Both the position numbers and the translations under genes were made by a program. A stretch of 64,000 nucleotides of DNA from Mesorhizobium huakuii (GTDB lineage: Bacteria; Pseudomonadota; Alphaproteobacteria; Rhizobiales; Rhizobiaceae). This document shows positions 34,531-45,864 of the stretch, one piece after another. Below the pieces are notes generated by a model, which saw only the letters and a program-made list of their open reading frames with translations, did no database searches and was not told the origin of the DNA. The DNA lies in assembly GCF_030160235.1 (NCBI RefSeq), contig NZ_BSNY01000039.1, forward strand, positions 1 to 64,000, written 5' to 3'. The first letter of the stretch is position 1; each line of letters starts with the position of its first letter.

Positions 34531-34557
34531 AAAAAGCCCGGACGAACCGGGCTTTTT
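34531..34557. terminator. Intrinsic terminator downstream of tRNA-Leu
   Basis: A perfect 11-bp stem (AAAAAGCCCGG/CCGGGCTTTTT) around a 5-base loop, with A and T tracts on opposite sides, so it can work in both directions. It follows the minus-strand tRNA-Leu gene by about 40 bp. Confidence 0.85.
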
Positions 34558-34599
34558 CTTTTGGGTTTCTGAACCATCGAACGGTTCGAAACGGGAATT

Positions 34600-34684
34600 T
34601 GGTGCCCAGAAGAGGACTCGAACCTCCACTCCTTGCGGAACACGGACCTGAACCGTGCGCGTCTACCAATTCCGCCATCTGGGC
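34600..34684 (-). tRNA. tRNA-Leu (anticodon CAG)
   Basis: The minus strand reads GCCCAGATGGCGGAATTGG, then TAGACGC and the anticodon stem-loop CACGG TTCAGGT CCGTG with anticodon CAG. A long variable arm follows, then GGTTCGAGTCC and the acceptor strand CTGGGC, with an encoded CCA end. The length of 85 and the long variable arm are typical of leucine tRNA. Confidence 0.95.
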
Positions 34685-34823
34685 TGGTGCGGGCTCATGT
34701 AAGCGGGCAAGCGATGGCTGTCAACGCGCTTTTTGGACCATGCCGCCGAAAGCTGGAAACACGGCTTCGGCAAAAGCGCTTGTCCAGCCGGGGCGGCAGT
34801 CTCCGCTTGCCGGCTCAGGACCC

Positions 34824-35444
34824 TCAGCCCTCCAACACTTCCTTCGACGCCACGGTCGAGTCGGCGTTGAGCTGATAGATGACAGGCACGCCGGTACCGA
34901 GTTCCAGCTTGACGATCTCCTCGCCCGACTTGCCGTCCAGCGCCATGATCAGCGCGCGCAGCGAATTGCCGTGCGCGGCGACCAGCACGGTGCCGCCGCG
35001 CAGCACGTGCGGCTGCAGATCGTGCAGGTAGTAGGGCCAGACGCGGGCGCCGGTGTCCTTAAGGCTTTCGCCGCCGGGCGGCGGCACGTCATAGGAGCGG
35101 CGCCAGACATGCACCTGCTCCTCGCCCCATTTCTTGCGGGCATCGTCCTTGTTGAGGCCGGAAAGGTCGCCATAGTCGCGCTCGTTGAGCGCCTGGTCGC
35201 GGATCGTCTTGAGATCGCTCTGACCGACGGCGTCGAGAATGTGCTGGCAGGTCTTTTGCGCCCGGCTCAGCGCCGAGGTGAAGGCGATGTCGAACTTCAG
35301 GCCGCGCGCCTTGAGTTTCTGACCGGCGGCCTTGGCCTCGGCGTGGCCCTGCTCGGTCAGGTCAACGTCACGCCAGCCGGTGAACAGGTTTTTCAAATTC
35401 CATTCGCTCTGGCCATGGCGCACGAGCACGAGGGTTCTCGACAT
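34824..35444 (-). CDS. gpmA: 2,3-bisphosphoglycerate-dependent phosphoglycerate mutase
   Basis: A 206-residue glycolytic enzyme that interconverts 3- and 2-phosphoglycerate. The catalytic histidine is His10 in [24 protein letters not shown] and [11 protein letters not shown] are intact. It is the shorter form common in alphaproteobacteria. AAGGGAG precedes the ATG. It is the last gene of a set with an ABC exporter and dapB, 42 bp after dapB. Confidence 0.96.
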   Translation of the reverse strand: MSRTLVLVRHGQSEWNLKNLFTGWRDVDLTEQGHAEAKAAGQKLKARGLKFDIAFTSALSRAQKTCQHILDAVGQSDLKTIRDQALNERDYGDLSGLNKDDARKKWGEEQVHVWRRSYDVPPPGGESLKDTGARVWPYYLHDLQPHVLRGGTVLVAAHGNSLRALIMALDGKSGEEIVKLELGTGVPVIYQLNADSTVASKEVLEG

Positions 35445-35486
35445 GTTTGCTCCCTTCAGATTGGCAAATTTGGCAGATTGGCCGCT

Positions 35487-36329
35487 TCAGCTCAGGCCGA
35501 GCACGTCCCGCATCGAATAGAGTCCTGGCTTCTTGCCACGGGCCCACAGCGCCGCCTTGACGGCGCCGCGCGCGAAGATGGCGCGGTCCTCGGCATGGTG
35601 GGACAGCGTGATGCGCTCGCCGGTGCCGGCGAGGATCACGCTGTGGTCGCCGACCACCGAGCCGCCGCGCAGCGTGGCAAAGCCGATCGTGCCTTGCTTT
35701 CGCACGCCCGTATGGCCGTCGCGTGAACGCACGTCATTGCCCGCAAGCGCGATACCGCGCCCGGCAGCGGCGGCTTCACCCAGCAGCAATGCCGTGCCCG
35801 AGGGCGCGTCGACCTTGTGCTTGTGGTGCATTTCCAAAATCTCGATGTCGAAATCGTCGGCCTCAAGCGCGCGCGCCGCCTGCTCGACCAGCACCGCCAG
35901 GAGATTGACGCCGAGGCTCATATTGCCCGACTTGACGATCGTCGCGTGGCGCGCCGCGGCAGCGATCCTGGCATTGTCGTCGGCCGAACAGCCGGTCGTG
36001 CCGATGACATGGACGATGCGCGCCTGTGCCGCGTAGCCGGCGAATTCGACCGTCGAGCCCGGCGTGGTGAAGTCGAGCACGCCGTCGGCCTTGGCGAAAA
36101 CCGGCAGCGGATCGTCTGATATCGGCACGTTGATGATGCCGATGCCTGCGAGCTCACCGGCATCCTTGCCCAGATGAGGCGAATCCGCGCGCTCGACGGC
36201 GCCGATGACGCGGGCGCCCGGAATGGTGTGGATGGCGCGGATCAGTGTCTGGCCCATGCGGCCAGCGGCCCCCACCACCACAAGGCCCATATCGCTTGCC
36301 GGCTTGCCGGTTGCCGATGTCTCGCTCAT
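35487..36329 (-). CDS. dapB: 4-Hydroxy-tetrahydrodipicolinate reductase
   Basis: A 280-residue enzyme of lysine and diaminopimelate synthesis. The N-terminal nucleotide-binding motif is [41 protein letters not shown] and the catalytic [21 protein letters not shown] are present. It reduces the DapA product with NAD(P)H. Its ATG overlaps the upstream exporter's region as ATGA, where the exporter start is elsewhere on the same strand and the two are in one transcription unit with gpmA downstream. Confidence 0.96.
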   Translation of the reverse strand: MSETSATGKPASDMGLVVVGAAGRMGQTLIRAIHTIPGARVIGAVERADSPHLGKDAGELAGIGIINVPISDDPLPVFAKADGVLDFTTPGSTVEFAGYAAQARIVHVIGTTGCSADDNARIAAAARHATIVKSGNMSLGVNLLAVLVEQAARALEADDFDIEILEMHHKHKVDAPSGTALLLGEAAAAGRGIALAGNDVRSRDGHTGVRKQGTIGFATLRGGSVVGDHSVILAGTGERITLSHHAEDRAIFARGAVKAALWARGKKPGLYSMRDVLGLS

Positions 36330-38227
36330 GCCGTGCTCCGGGCGATGTTCCGGGTTTCGATGTCCTCAACCGAAGTCTGGATCGATACGCTGTCGTCGAC
36401 AAGCCCCAACCCCTTCTTGCCCTGGATGCGGTGGAAGCGGGCATAGACGCTGTCCGGGTCCGCCATCAGCGTCGCATGGGTGCCTTCCTCGACCAGCCGT
36501 CCCTCTTCCAGCACGATGATGTGGTCGGCGTTGACCACCGTCGACAGCCGATGCGCGATGACGATCGTCGTGCGGCCTTGCATGACATGGGTCAGGGCCT
36601 CCTGGACGCGCGCCTCCGCCTCGTTGTCGAGCGCCGAGGTCGCCTCGTCGAGCAGCAGGATCGGTGCCTGCCGCACGATGGCGCGGGCGATCGAGACGCG
36701 CTGGCGCTGGCCGCCGGAAAGCGTCGAGCCGCCTTCGCCGACCGGCGTGTCGTAGCCTTGCGGCTGCTGGCGGATGAATTCATCGGCTGCCGCCTGTTTC
36801 GCCGCCTGCTCGATCTCGGCGTCCGTGGCCGACAGCCGGCCGTAGCGGATGTTGTCGCGGATCGTGCCCTCGAACAGATACGGCGCCTGCGCCACATAGG
36901 CGATCGACTGCCGCAGCGAATGCTTGGTCACCTTCGAGATGTCCTGGCCATCGACCTCGATGCGGCCCTGATCGACGTCGTAGAAGCGCTGCAGGAGCGC
37001 CACCAGCGTCGATTTGCCGGCGCCCGACGCACCGACGACCGCCGTCACCTTGCCGGCGGCGGCGGTAAAGCTCAGATCCCTCAGCACCGGCATGTCGGCG
37101 CCGTAGCCGAACGTCACATTGTCGAAACGCACCTCGCCGGTGGTGATCCTGGCCTCGACGGCATCGGGCGCGTCACCTTGCTTCGGCTCGAGGTCGAGCA
37201 ACTCGTAGATCATGCGCGCGTTGACCAGCGCGCGTTCCATGCCCACCTGCGTGCGCGCCAGGCGTCTTGCCGGGTCGTAGGCCATGATCAGCGCGGTGAT
37301 GAAGGAGAAGACCGCGCCCGGCGGTTGCCCAAGCACCAGCGCCCGGTAGCCGGAATAGGCCAGCACGGCGGTAATGGCGAGACCGCCCAGAATCTCGGAA
37401 ATCGGCGACAACCGCTCCGAGACGCGGGCGATCTTGTTGTTACGCTGCTCGGCGGTATCGGCCATGATGCCGATGCGGCGCGCCAGCTCCTCCTCCAGGG
37501 TGAAGGCCTTGACGATGGCGATGCCTTGCGTCGCCTCCTGCACGGACCCGTTCAACCGCGAATTGATCAGCACGGATTCCCGGTTGATACGCCGCAGCCG
37601 GCGGGTGATGTAGACAACGGCCCAGATCAGCGGCGGCCCGATCAGCAGCGAGCTGAGCGACAACACCGGGTCCTGGTAGATCATCACGCCGACGAGGGCG
37701 ACCAGCGTGACCGCGTCGCGGCTGATGGAGGTCAGCGTCAGCGACAGCAGATCGCGAACGCCGCCGACATTCTCGTTGACCTGTGCCGCCAGCCGGCCGG
37801 AACGCGTATCGTTGAAGAAGTCGACGCCGAGCTTCATCAGATGGTCGAAGCTGCGCTTCTGGTAGCGCGCGACCAGGTTGTTGCCGATCTTGGCCAGCGC
37901 CACGGCCTGACCGTAACCGGCGAAGCCGCGCAGCAGGGAGGCTCCCATGAAACCGGCGCAGATCCAGACGATCATGTCGCCGCGCCGTTCGTAGAAGATC
38001 TGGTTGATCATCGGGGCCATGATCCACGCCGTGAAGGCCGTGGTGCCGGAAACAATCAGCAAGCAGGTGACGGCGACGACATAGGACCAGCGATGATCGC
38101 GGCCGTTTTCGGAGAGGATGCGGCGCAGCACCGCGTTGACCTCGCCAACGCTGGCTTTCTGCTTGTTTGGAGCTTGAAGTGTCAAATCGGGAGCTTCGTG
38201 GGTTTTCCGCCTGGGACCGGGCTGCAA
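36326..38227 (-). CDS. MsbA-like ABC exporter (fused permease-ATPase)
   Basis: A 633-residue ABC half-transporter. Six transmembrane helices fill residues 60-340. The ATPase has Walker [11 protein letters not shown], signature [15 protein letters not shown], Walker [13 protein letters not shown] and the H loop IAHRLST. It is probably a lipid or drug flippase that works as a homodimer. The start is TTG 38227 with GAGGAG upstream. Its stop overlaps the dapB start (ATGA), so dapB and gpmA are likely co-transcribed with it. Confidence 0.92.
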   Translation of the reverse strand: MQPGPRRKTHEAPDLTLQAPNKQKASVGEVNAVLRRILSENGRDHRWSYVVAVTCLLIVSGTTAFTAWIMAPMINQIFYERRGDMIVWICAGFMGASLLRGFAGYGQAVALAKIGNNLVARYQKRSFDHLMKLGVDFFNDTRSGRLAAQVNENVGGVRDLLSLTLTSISRDAVTLVALVGVMIYQDPVLSLSSLLIGPPLIWAVVYITRRLRRINRESVLINSRLNGSVQEATQGIAIVKAFTLEEELARRIGIMADTAEQRNNKIARVSERLSPISEILGGLAITAVLAYSGYRALVLGQPPGAVFSFITALIMAYDPARRLARTQVGMERALVNARMIYELLDLEPKQGDAPDAVEARITTGEVRFDNVTFGYGADMPVLRDLSFTAAAGKVTAVVGASGAGKSTLVALLQRFYDVDQGRIEVDGQDISKVTKHSLRQSIAYVAQAPYLFEGTIRDNIRYGRLSATDAEIEQAAKQAAADEFIRQQPQGYDTPVGEGGSTLSGGQRQRVSIARAIVRQAPILLLDEATSALDNEAEARVQEALTHVMQGRTTIVIAHRLSTVVNADHIIVLEEGRLVEEGTHATLMADPDSVYARFHRIQGKKGLGLVDDSVSIQTSVEDIETRNIARSTA

Positions 38228-38319
38228 TTCGGCACTCCTCTTAGCGCCATGCGGCCGGCTTGCCTATGCCCGCGGCTGATTAACTTCGTCGCGGGTCCCC
38301 GACGCTTCGCGCCGGGGCT

Positions 38320-39345
38320 TCAGGCCTGCCAGCGCCGGCCCGCCGTCTGGACGCCGAACAGCGACGGGTTCCTGGCATAGGCGGCGAGGCCGAGAAGGGC
38401 CGCCAGCGGATGGGTGATGACATAGACGGGCATGGTGCGCATCAGCGCGCTGTGCGGCGCCTTGTCCTCGAAGGCGGCGCGGAAATTGCCCTCCTTCAGC
38501 GCCGGCACGATCTTCTGCGCGATGCCGCCGGTCAAGAACACGCCGCCACGGCTCATGAACACCAGGGCAAGGTCGCCGGCGGTGCGCCCGAGGCAAGTGA
38601 CGAAGGTTTCCAGCGCTTCCTGCGCCACCGGATCGGTCTTGGCCAAGGCGGCGCCGGTGATCTCGGCCGGCGTGGTGAAGGGCGACGGCTTGCCGTCCGC
38701 CTTGGCGACAGCCCGGTAGACATTGACGAGGCCGCGCCCGCACAGGATCTGCTCGCCGGAAATGCGGCCCTCGAGCTTCTCGATATGCGGGAAAACCTCG
38801 AAATCGCGCGGCGTGCGCGGACCGATGTCCATGTGGCCGCCCTCGCCGGGCACAGGAATCCAGTGGTGCAAGGCATGGACCAGCCCTGCCACGCCGAGCC
38901 CGGTTCCGGGGCCGAGCACGACGCGGCCGGCATTGGGCTCAGGCGTGCCGCCGCCGATCTTTTCCATATGCTCTTCGCCAAGCGCCACGACGGCCAGCGC
39001 CTGCGCCTCGAAATCGTTGAGCACGACGATGTCGCTCAAGCCGAGATTGGCGAACATCTGCTTCGGCTTGACGACCCACGGGCAATTGGTGAGCTCGATC
39101 TCGTCGCCGTCGACCGGGCCGGCCACCGCCAGTACCGCCGAATTGGGGCGGACCGACGAGCGGTCGAGCACCGCCGCCTGGATCGCCTCGTCGATCGTGT
39201 TGAAATTGGCGGTCTGGACGATCTGCGGCTCGGTCGGCTCGGAATTGGCGTCGAGCACGATCGAAAAGCGCGCATTGGTGCCGCCAATGTCGCCGATCAG
39301 GATCGGAAACCGCAACGACGTGTCGGTATCGCTTACGCTTGGCAT
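38320..39345 (-). CDS. glk: Glucokinase
   Basis: A 341-residue ROK-unrelated group A glucokinase that phosphorylates glucose with ATP. The phosphate motif [15 protein letters not shown], catalytic [40 protein letters not shown] and [13 protein letters not shown] are all present. ATG 39345 starts the canonical N-terminus; a longer open frame upstream is not used. It is 92 bp before the ABC exporter in the same direction. Confidence 0.95.
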   Translation of the reverse strand: MPSVSDTDTSLRFPILIGDIGGTNARFSIVLDANSEPTEPQIVQTANFNTIDEAIQAAVLDRSSVRPNSAVLAVAGPVDGDEIELTNCPWVVKPKQMFANLGLSDIVVLNDFEAQALAVVALGEEHMEKIGGGTPEPNAGRVVLGPGTGLGVAGLVHALHHWIPVPGEGGHMDIGPRTPRDFEVFPHIEKLEGRISGEQILCGRGLVNVYRAVAKADGKPSPFTTPAEITGAALAKTDPVAQEALETFVTCLGRTAGDLALVFMSRGGVFLTGGIAQKIVPALKEGNFRAAFEDKAPHSALMRTMPVYVITHPLAALLGLAAYARNPSLFGVQTAGRRWQA

Positions 39346-39533
39346 GCTCTCGTCCGTCCCCGGCGCCCCCTGACGGCGTCTCGCCGTTCCTCCGTTGACT
39401 AGCGCATGAGTTTGAAAAGGGAAACGGTTTTCGAAGCCCTCCGCGCCCGGAGAGGGGTTCTGCGGCCAAACGGCCACTATTTCCCGAAAACAGCTCGCTA
39501 AACCGATTGAGCCGACCGGTGGCGCAGAGGCAA

Positions 39534-40613
39534 TCAGTTCGCCGGCGGCCGTGGCCGCGGCACCGGCGCGCCCATTCTGGGCGTCGCGGCGAAAGCATTT
39601 GCCGCGCCTGGCAAATCGTCACCACCACTGGCCGTGGCGGCAGGCTGCGGCGGCGCTTCCGGCTCGGGCGCGGCGACCGCGATCGGCACGGCGCCGCCAT
39701 GATAGGTTGCCGCCTCGGCCGAGTCCGGGCCTGGCGCGTCGAGCACGGCGCGGCATTCCTTGGGCAGGTTGGCCATCGTCATCACGTCTCGGGCCTTCGG
39801 CGCGTCGGGGTTCTTGTTGGGCCGCCACGGCTCCTCGGTGAACCACCAGGCCAGCGGCTTGCCACAGCCGTCATCATCCGGCGTCGCCTCCTGCGCCTTG
39901 CAGTTGGGCGAGCCCGGCTGGCAGCCGATGCGCATGTGGAAATGATAGTCGTGGCCCCAGAACGGCCGGATCTTGCGCAGCCAGCTACGGTCGCCCCTGA
40001 CGGTGTCGCAGAGCTTTTTCTTGATGCCGGGATTGACCAGGATGCGTTCCACCTCGGGATAGCTCGCCGCCCGTTTCAGAAGTGCGGTGTGCTGTGGCGT
40101 CCACAGCGCGTCCTTCACCAGATGTGTCTTCTCGTCGACCATCAGGGTGGCGCTCATCGATTCGCGCTGCGCCCTGGTCATGGTGCGGCCAGGCATCGGC
40201 GTCAGCCAGATGTCGGCATCGAGCCCGATCTGGTGCGAGGCATGGCCTGTCATCATCGGGCCGCCACGCGGCTGCGAAATGTCGCCGATCAGAAGGCCCG
40301 GCCAGCCGTCGGCGGCGGCGTCGCGCGACAGTTTCTCGATCAGAGCGATCATCGCCGGATGGCCCCAGCGGCGGTTGCGCGACGGGCGCATCACCTGCCA
40401 GGTCGGGCCGTCCATGGGGATGGCGACGCCGCCGGCAAAACAGCCCTTGGAATAGAAGCCGATCGACTGCGCCGCGGTAGCGGTCGGCAGTTTTTCCGCG
40501 CCGAACAGGTCCTTTGCCCGTTCCTCGGCGCTTACAGGCTGCACGGCGAGGCCAAGCAAACCGAGCACCGCTGCCAGCAGTGATTTCTTGCCAAGCCGCA
40601 TCGCTGTCTTCAT
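39534..40613 (-). CDS. mepA: Penicillin-insensitive murein endopeptidase
   Basis: A 359-residue periplasmic LAS-type metallopeptidase that cuts peptidoglycan cross-links. Residues 1-29 are a signal peptide ([18 protein letters not shown]). The zinc site is seen in [16 protein letters not shown] and in [13 protein letters not shown]. The C-terminal 80 residues are Pro/Ala-rich and probably disordered. ATG 40613 gives the best signal peptide. It stands between glk and the epimerase gene. Confidence 0.93.
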   Translation of the reverse strand: MKTAMRLGKKSLLAAVLGLLGLAVQPVSAEERAKDLFGAEKLPTATAAQSIGFYSKGCFAGGVAIPMDGPTWQVMRPSRNRRWGHPAMIALIEKLSRDAAADGWPGLLIGDISQPRGGPMMTGHASHQIGLDADIWLTPMPGRTMTRAQRESMSATLMVDEKTHLVKDALWTPQHTALLKRAASYPEVERILVNPGIKKKLCDTVRGDRSWLRKIRPFWGHDYHFHMRIGCQPGSPNCKAQEATPDDDGCGKPLAWWFTEEPWRPNKNPDAPKARDVMTMANLPKECRAVLDAPGPDSAEAATYHGGAVPIAVAAPEPEAPPQPAATASGGDDLPGAANAFAATPRMGAPVPRPRPPAN

Positions 40614-40677
40614 GAAACCGGATCCCCACCGCAATCCCAGGCCGAATCATAGCACGCCGCGCAGAACGCTTCGATCG

Positions 40678-41577
40678 TCAGCGTTTCATCGGGCTGCGCG
40701 CCTCGCCGTCGCGCCAGTCGCCGCTTGCCCACATATGGTCGAAGGCGGCGCGGTAGTCCGGGAAACGCAGGCAATAGCCCGCCGCCTTGATCGCCGCATT
40801 GGCGACACGCTTGTTCTCGCCATAGAAGGACCGCGCCATGGGCGAAAGTTGGGCGGTGTCGAAAGGAATCTCCGGCGGCGGCTCGACGCCCATCAGCGAC
40901 GCGGCATAGGCGACGACATCCTGCGGCGGCGCCGGCTCATCATCGGTGACGTTGAAGATGCCGCCTGTATTGCCTTCGACAAGCCGCCACAGCGCCCCGG
41001 CGATATCGTCGCAATGGATGCGGTTGAACACCTGGTCCGGCTTGACCAGCCGCCGCGCGGTGCCGTTTTCCAGATTGACCAGCGCATTGCGGCCGGGACC
41101 ATAAATGCCAGACAGACGCAGGATCGCCACCGGCTTGCCGATCTCCTCGCCGAGTTTCAGCCACGCCTGCTCGGCTTCGACCCGCATGACGGAGCGTTTG
41201 GATACCGGCCGGCACGCAGCCGTTTCATCGACCCAGGCGCCGCCATAATCGCCATAGACGCCGACGGTGGAGAGATAGCCGATCCATTGCAGTGCCGGCA
41301 TTCCTGCGATCGCTTCCCGGGCGGCATTCAGGACGGGGTCGCCGGCTTCTTCCGGGGCGACCGAAATCACCAGATGGGTTGTTTTTTTCAGCGCCTCGCC
41401 GATTTCGCCGGTCAATGCGCCATCGAACAGCAGCGGGGCGATGCCGGCCTGGCGCAACGCCGCGAATTTCTCCTCGGACCGCGTTGTCCCGAGGATCGCG
41501 GCGGCATCCCTGTTGGCGCGGGCAAAGGCCTTGCCGGAATAGCCGGCGCCGAAGATGAATATCTGCTTTTCGCTCAT
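40678..41577 (-). CDS. SDR-family NAD(P)-dependent epimerase-like protein
   Basis: A 299-residue extended SDR with a C-terminal variant of the family. The Rossmann motif is [14 protein letters not shown] and the active-site region [31 protein letters not shown] and [12 protein letters not shown] follow. The catalytic Tyr of the YxxxK motif is not apparent, so activity is uncertain. Its ATG overlaps the queG stop (ATGA). The family is often found next to queG in rhizobia, but the substrate is unknown. Confidence 0.86.
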   Translation of the reverse strand: MSEKQIFIFGAGYSGKAFARANRDAAAILGTTRSEEKFAALRQAGIAPLLFDGALTGEIGEALKKTTHLVISVAPEEAGDPVLNAAREAIAGMPALQWIGYLSTVGVYGDYGGAWVDETAACRPVSKRSVMRVEAEQAWLKLGEEIGKPVAILRLSGIYGPGRNALVNLENGTARRLVKPDQVFNRIHCDDIAGALWRLVEGNTGGIFNVTDDEPAPPQDVVAYAASLMGVEPPPEIPFDTAQLSPMARSFYGENKRVANAAIKAAGYCLRFPDYRAAFDHMWASGDWRDGEARSPMKR

Positions 41578-42728
41578 GCATGCGCCCTGTCTGGCCGCGC
41601 CAGGCGCCATTCCTCGCGCACCGCCGCATCGTTCTCGGTCTTCAGGCCGGTCGCGGCCCGCTCGGCATATTCGGCATCGGGCACCAGCCGCGCCAGCGCC
41701 CATATTGCCGCGCCACGCACCAGCGGCGAGGCGTCATCCAGCAAGCCACGCACAGGGATGGCCAGGGCGGCATCGCCGGAATTGCCGGTGGCGATCAGCA
41801 CGTTGCGGATGAAGCGGTCGCGGCCGATGCGCTTGATCGGCGAGCCGGAGAAGAAGGCGCGGAAGGCCGCGTCGTCCAGTTCGAGCAGGTCGGCGAGCGG
41901 CGGCTCACGCAAATCGTCACGCGCGGCGAGCTTTGCTTCCGATGCCGCCCGGGCGAACTTGTTCCAGGGACACGCGGCCAGGCAATCGTCACAGCCATAG
42001 ATGCGGTTGCCGATCTTCTCGCGGAATTCGTGTGGGATCGGCCCCTTGTTCTCGATGGTGAGGTAGGAAATGCAGCGCCGCGCATCGAGCCGGTAGGGCG
42101 CGGGGAAGGCATCGGTCGGGCAGGCGTCGAGGCAGGCGCGGCAGGAGCCGCAATGGTCGATCTCGGCCCGGTCGGGCGCGAGCTCGGCCGTGGTGAAGAT
42201 GGTGCCGAGGAACAGCCAGGAGCCGTGCTCGCGGCTGACCAGATTGGTGTGTTTTCCCTGCCAGCCGAGGCCCGCGGCTTGCGCCAGCGGCTTTTCCATC
42301 ACCGGCGCCGTGTCGACGAACACCTTCACGTCGCCGCCGGCGCGCGCGACGATCTTGCCGGCGATTTCCTTCAGCCGGCCTTTTATCACATCGTGATAAT
42401 CGCGGTTTTGCGCATAGACGGAGATGGCGCCCCGGTCCTGCCTGGCCTGCAGGTCGCGCGGATCATGGTCGGGGCCGTAATTCATCGCCAGCACGATGAT
42501 CGAGCGTACTTCTGGCCACAGCGTGGAAGGTTCGCCGCGCCGTTCAAGCGTCTCGGCGATCCAATCCATCGAGCCGTGAAAGCCGTCGGCAACGAATTCG
42601 GCCAGGCGGGCCGGCGCCAGCGGGATCGCATCGGGAGTGGTGACGGCAATGGCGTCGAAGCCGGCGCGCTGCGCCTCCGCGTCGATCAGCGCGCGCAGTT
42701 TTGCGGCGTCAGAAGTCGAGGTCCGCAT
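41574..42728 (-). CDS. queG: Epoxyqueuosine reductase
   Basis: A 384-residue cobalamin and iron-sulfur enzyme that makes the last step of queuosine, a tRNA wobble-base modification. Two [4Fe-4S] motifs are present: [16 protein letters not shown] and [24 protein letters not shown] and the [11 protein letters not shown] segment fit the cobalamin-binding domain, and a HEAT-like tail ends the protein. It overlaps the GST gene by 20 bp at its start and the epimerase gene by 4 bp at its end. Confidence 0.95.
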   Translation of the reverse strand: MRTSTSDAAKLRALIDAEAQRAGFDAIAVTTPDAIPLAPARLAEFVADGFHGSMDWIAETLERRGEPSTLWPEVRSIIVLAMNYGPDHDPRDLQARQDRGAISVYAQNRDYHDVIKGRLKEIAGKIVARAGGDVKVFVDTAPVMEKPLAQAAGLGWQGKHTNLVSREHGSWLFLGTIFTTAELAPDRAEIDHCGSCRACLDACPTDAFPAPYRLDARRCISYLTIENKGPIPHEFREKIGNRIYGCDDCLAACPWNKFARAASEAKLAARDDLREPPLADLLELDDAAFRAFFSGSPIKRIGRDRFIRNVLIATGNSGDAALAIPVRGLLDDASPLVRGAAIWALARLVPDAEYAERAATGLKTENDAAVREEWRLARPDRAHA

Positions 42729-43401
42729 AATGCGACACCGGCGACAGGCCGCGCACGCGGTCGGTCAAGAGCGGCCGGAAGGAGGGCCGCGACTTCACCC
42801 GCGTGTACCATTCGCGCGCCGCGGCATGTTCGCGCCAGTCGATCTCACCGAGATAGTCGAGCACCGACAACGTCGCGGCGGCGGCGAGATCGGCATAGGT
42901 GACCCTGCCGCCGGCCAGCCAATGGCGGGTGCCGGCCAGCCAGTTGGTGTATTTCATGTGCTGGCGGATGTTGGCGCGCGCGGCGCGGATCGCGCCCGAA
43001 TCAGGCGAACCGCCGCCCGCCGTTTCCGGCATGATCGGCTTCAGCACGCGTTCGCGCACCAGATGGCGGGTGACTTCGCTTTCGGCCTTGTTCAAGTACC
43101 AGTCGATCAGCCGGCGGATTTCGGCGCGCTGCATCGGGTCCTCGGCGAACAGCCGCTTGTCGCGCTTGAGCACGCCGCGCGTCTCGTCGAGATATTCCGA
43201 GATCACCGTCGCGCCGACGATCGGCACATCGCCTTCGGCGAGCAGGATCGGCAGCGTGCCGGCCGGGTTCAGCGCCAAAAACTCCTTGCGCCGCGTCCAC
43301 GGCTTTTCCTCGATCAGCGCCAGCTCCTCGCCATACTCGCCGAAAGCAAGGCGGACGAAGCGGCAGGTTGCGAACATGGGATGGTGGAAAAGCGTCAGCA
43401 T
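42709..43401 (-). CDS. Glutathione S-transferase family protein
   Basis: A 230-residue GST. The N-terminal thioredoxin-fold domain runs [24 protein letters not shown], with the cis-proline and glutathione-binding [29 protein letters not shown]. The C-terminal helical domain follows with [17 protein letters not shown]. It may detoxify electrophiles or reduce disulfides; the substrate is not known. It is the first gene of the queG-epimerase unit, overlapping queG by 20 bp. Confidence 0.9.
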   Translation of the reverse strand: MLTLFHHPMFATCRFVRLAFGEYGEELALIEEKPWTRRKEFLALNPAGTLPILLAEGDVPIVGATVISEYLDETRGVLKRDKRLFAEDPMQRAEIRRLIDWYLNKAESEVTRHLVRERVLKPIMPETAGGGSPDSGAIRAARANIRQHMKYTNWLAGTRHWLAGGRVTYADLAAAATLSVLDYLGEIDWREHAAAREWYTRVKSRPSFRPLLTDRVRGLSPVSHYADLDF

Positions 43402-43560
43402 GGTTCCGCGATGATAAAGCGCACTGGCGAATCGCCGGGCGCACCGGTAAGTCTTGGCCGCCCGGTTAGCGGGCCGTCAGGGTGTTGCGACCTATAGGGG
43501 GACTTCAACGCCATGACAAGCAAGCCGTTCAGTTAGCCGTCGCGCAAAGCCGAGGTAGCC

Positions 43561-44367
43561 ATGGAAAGCCAGACCATCGTCGAAGCCCTGCTGCTCGGCC
43601 TGCTGGAAGGCCTGACCGAGTTCATACCGGTGTCCTCGACCGGCCATATCCTGCTCGCCGGCCATTTCCTCGGCTTCAATTCGACCGGCAAGGCCTTCGA
43701 GATCCTGATCCAGCTCGGCGCCATCCTGGCGATCCTGAGCGTCTACTTCCGCCGCCTGTGGCAGATGCTGCTCGACCTGCCGCATGACCGGCTGACGCGG
43801 CATTTCGTCATCGGCATCCTGATCGCCTTCCTGCCGGCGGCGATCATCGGCGCGCTGGCGCATGATTTCATCAAGACGGTGCTGTTCGAATCGCCAAGGC
43901 TGATCTGCATCATGCTGATCATCGGCGGCGTCGTGCTGCTGGCGGTCGACCGCATGAACCTGAAGCCGGTCTATCGCGACGTCGAGCGCTTCCCGACCCG
44001 GCTTTACCTGCAGATCGGCCTGTTTCAGTGCCTGTCGCTGATCCCCGGCACGTCGCGCTCGGGTTCGACCATCGTCGGTGCGCTGCTGCTGGGCGTCGAC
44101 AAGCGGGCGGCGGCGGAGTTCTCCTTCTTCCTGGCCATCCCGACCATGGTCGGCGCCTTCGCCTTCGACCTGTTCAAGAACCGCAACGTGCTGACCTCGG
44201 CCGACCTTCCGATCATCGCCATCGGCTTCGTCGCCGCCTTCGTCACCGCGCTGTTCGTGGTGCGCTACCTGCTCGATTACGTCTCGCGCAACGGCTACTC
44301 GCTGTTCGGCTGGTGGCGGCTGGTGGTGGGTATTGTCGGGCTGGTGGCGTTGATGATCTGGGGGTGA
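43561..44367 (+). CDS. uppP: Undecaprenyl-diphosphatase
   Basis: A 268-residue multi-pass membrane enzyme (BacA/UppP) that recycles undecaprenyl pyrophosphate, the lipid carrier of cell-wall synthesis, and gives bacitracin resistance. Signature motifs are [19 protein letters not shown] and [19 protein letters not shown]. It is divergent from the GST gene. A compact hairpin follows the stop at 44372. Confidence 0.96.
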   Translation: MESQTIVEALLLGLLEGLTEFIPVSSTGHILLAGHFLGFNSTGKAFEILIQLGAILAILSVYFRRLWQMLLDLPHDRLTRHFVIGILIAFLPAAIIGALAHDFIKTVLFESPRLICIMLIIGGVVLLAVDRMNLKPVYRDVERFPTRLYLQIGLFQCLSLIPGTSRSGSTIVGALLLGVDKRAAAEFSFFLAIPTMVGAFAFDLFKNRNVLTSADLPIIAIGFVAAFVTALFVVRYLLDYVSRNGYSLFGWWRLVVGIVGLVALMIWG

Positions 44368-44371
44368 GCCT

Positions 44372-44395
44372 ACCCTCCCCCTTGTGGGGAAGGGT
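44372..44395. terminator. Hairpin between convergent uppP and yraN
   Basis: ACCCTCCCC and GGGGAAGGGT pair with one mismatch around a short TTGT loop, right after the uppP stop and before the yraN stop. It is a candidate bidirectional terminator, though without a T tract. The same GC-rich hairpin type is dispersed in rhizobial genomes. Confidence 0.5.
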
Positions 44396-44402
44396 GAAGG
44401 GC

Positions 44403-44801
44403 TCAATTCCGCCCATAAAACGCGTTTTCGACATGCACCGGCCAGCGCCAGGGCAGCACGGCGACCATGTCGAAACGCATCGACAGTTTGCCATAGTCGG
44501 GCTGGCGAGACAGCCAGATGTCGGCGGCAGCCTCGATGCGGCGCTCCGATTCATGGCCGATCGCTTCCATGGCTTCCATCAGCGTGCGCCGCGCCTTGAC
44601 CTCGACGAACAGCACGAGTTCGCCACGCCGCGCGATCAGGTCGATCTCGCCGAAACGGGTGCGATGACGGCGCGCGAGGATGCGGTAGCCCTTCAGCATC
44701 AGCGCCACTGCGGCCAGCCATTCGCCGCGATGGCCGCGCCGATAGGCTTTCTGGCGGCTGGCGCTCGGGCGCTCAGCCACCGTCGCCTTCTTTGAGCTCA
44801 A
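44403..44801 (-). CDS. yraN: YraN family (UPF0102) nuclease-like protein
   Basis: A 132-residue protein with the restriction-endonuclease-like core: [47 protein letters not shown]. The GEIDLI and VEVK motifs correspond to the metal-binding nuclease residues. The function is unproven, with a proposed role in DNA repair or processing. It overlaps the rsmI 3' end by 29 bp, a conserved neighbourhood. Confidence 0.92.
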   Translation of the reverse strand: MSSKKATVAERPSASRQKAYRRGHRGEWLAAVALMLKGYRILARRHRTRFGEIDLIARRGELVLFVEVKARRTLMEAMEAIGHESERRIEAAADIWLSRQPDYGKLSMRFDMVAVLPWRWPVHVENAFYGRN

Positions 44802-45675
44802 GCAGCCGCCGGTAAAGCGCCTGCTTCTGGCCGCCGGTCATCTTCGCGGCTTCCGCCGCCGCCTTGGAGGCCGGCATTTCGGCGGCGAGCGACAAAAGCA
44901 GGCGGTCAATGTCTTCGGGCTCGTCCGCCTTGGCCTCGGCCGGCCCGACGCAGACGACGATCTCGCCCTTCGGCGTATCGGCCGCCGCATAGTGGTCGGC
45001 CAGCGCCCGCAGCGTGCCGGTGCGCATTTCCTCGAAGGTCTTGGTCAATTCGCGGCCGATGGCGGATTTGCGTTCGCCGCCGAGCGCCTCGACCATGGCG
45101 CCGAGCGACTCGGCCAGGCGGCGCGGCGATTCAAAGAAGATCAGCGTCGCCGGTACCGCTTTCAGCGCCTCCAGCCGCGTCAGCCGCTGGCCAACCTTGA
45201 CCGGCAAAAAGCCTGCGAACAGGAAGGCGTCTGATGGCAGGCCTGACGCCGTGAGCGCCGCAAGCGGCGCCGAGGGACCGGGGATCGGCACGACGCGAAT
45301 GCCGTGGTCGATCGCCTCGCCGACCAGCCGGTAGCCGGGATCGGACACCAGCGGCGTGCCGGCATCGGAAATCAGCGCCACGCTCTGGCCGGCCTGAAGC
45401 GCCGCGATCAGCTTCGGCCCGGCCTCGCCGGCATTGTGCTCGTGATAGGCCGTGGTGCGGCGGCGGATGCCGTAGCGGTCGAGCAGCACGCGCGACACCC
45501 TGGTGTCCTCGCAGGCGACGATATCGGCGGCGGCCAGCGTCTCCAGCGCGCGCAGCGTGATGTCGGCCAGATTGCCGATCGGGGTGGCCACCAGATAGAG
45601 CGCCGGCTCGAGCCGACGGGCCGGGATTTCGGTCTGCCCGACCACATAGCTGCGTCTGCCCGTCTCATCGGTCAC
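44773..45675 (-). CDS. rsmI: 16S rRNA 2'-O-ribose C1402 methyltransferase
   Basis: A 300-residue SAM-dependent tetrapyrrole-methylase-fold enzyme that methylates C1402 of 16S rRNA. Recognisable: [47 protein letters not shown] and [18 protein letters not shown]. It is upstream of yraN in the same direction. The 5' leader holds a palindrome at 45726-45744. Confidence 0.96.
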   Translation of the reverse strand: MTDETGRRSYVVGQTEIPARRLEPALYLVATPIGNLADITLRALETLAAADIVACEDTRVSRVLLDRYGIRRRTTAYHEHNAGEAGPKLIAALQAGQSVALISDAGTPLVSDPGYRLVGEAIDHGIRVVPIPGPSAPLAALTASGLPSDAFLFAGFLPVKVGQRLTRLEALKAVPATLIFFESPRRLAESLGAMVEALGGERKSAIGRELTKTFEEMRTGTLRALADHYAAADTPKGEIVVCVGPAEAKADEPEDIDRLLLSLAAEMPASKAAAEAAKMTGGQKQALYRRLLELKEGDGG

Positions 45676-45699
45676 TGATGCCGTCTCCGTTCGGCCCTT

Positions 45700-45744
45700 T
45701 TTGGCCTGCCAGATCTTGTTTGGCCTGCCAAATCCTATTTGGCA
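45700..45744. repeat. Short tandem repeat with a palindrome upstream of rsmI
   Basis: The unit TTTGGCCTGCCA(G/A)ATC occurs twice in tandem at about 45709-45735. The second copy runs into a palindrome, TGCCAAAT-CCT-ATTTGGCA (45726-45744). It lies 25-70 bp upstream of the rsmI start, a plausible operator position, but no regulator is evident. Confidence 0.5.
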
Positions 45745-45864
45745 TGGCTGGCGCAGGCTTGCAAAAGCCCACGCCGATGTAAGGTGACCGCCATTCCTTC
45801 GCCACAGTAGGGAACCAAACCGGCATTGGCAGATTTAGCCCCTGATTCCTAAAGGGAGGACAGG

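Noticed and set aside
34600-34684. Integration site (att) at the tRNA-Leu gene
   Set aside because: No repeat of the tRNA 3' end and no integrase were seen nearby; the flanks are core genes and a normal terminator.
36245-38380. 711-codon plus-strand frame opposite the ABC exporter
   Set aside because: It is a shadow frame. The minus strand has complete Walker A, signature and Walker B motifs; the plus frame has none.
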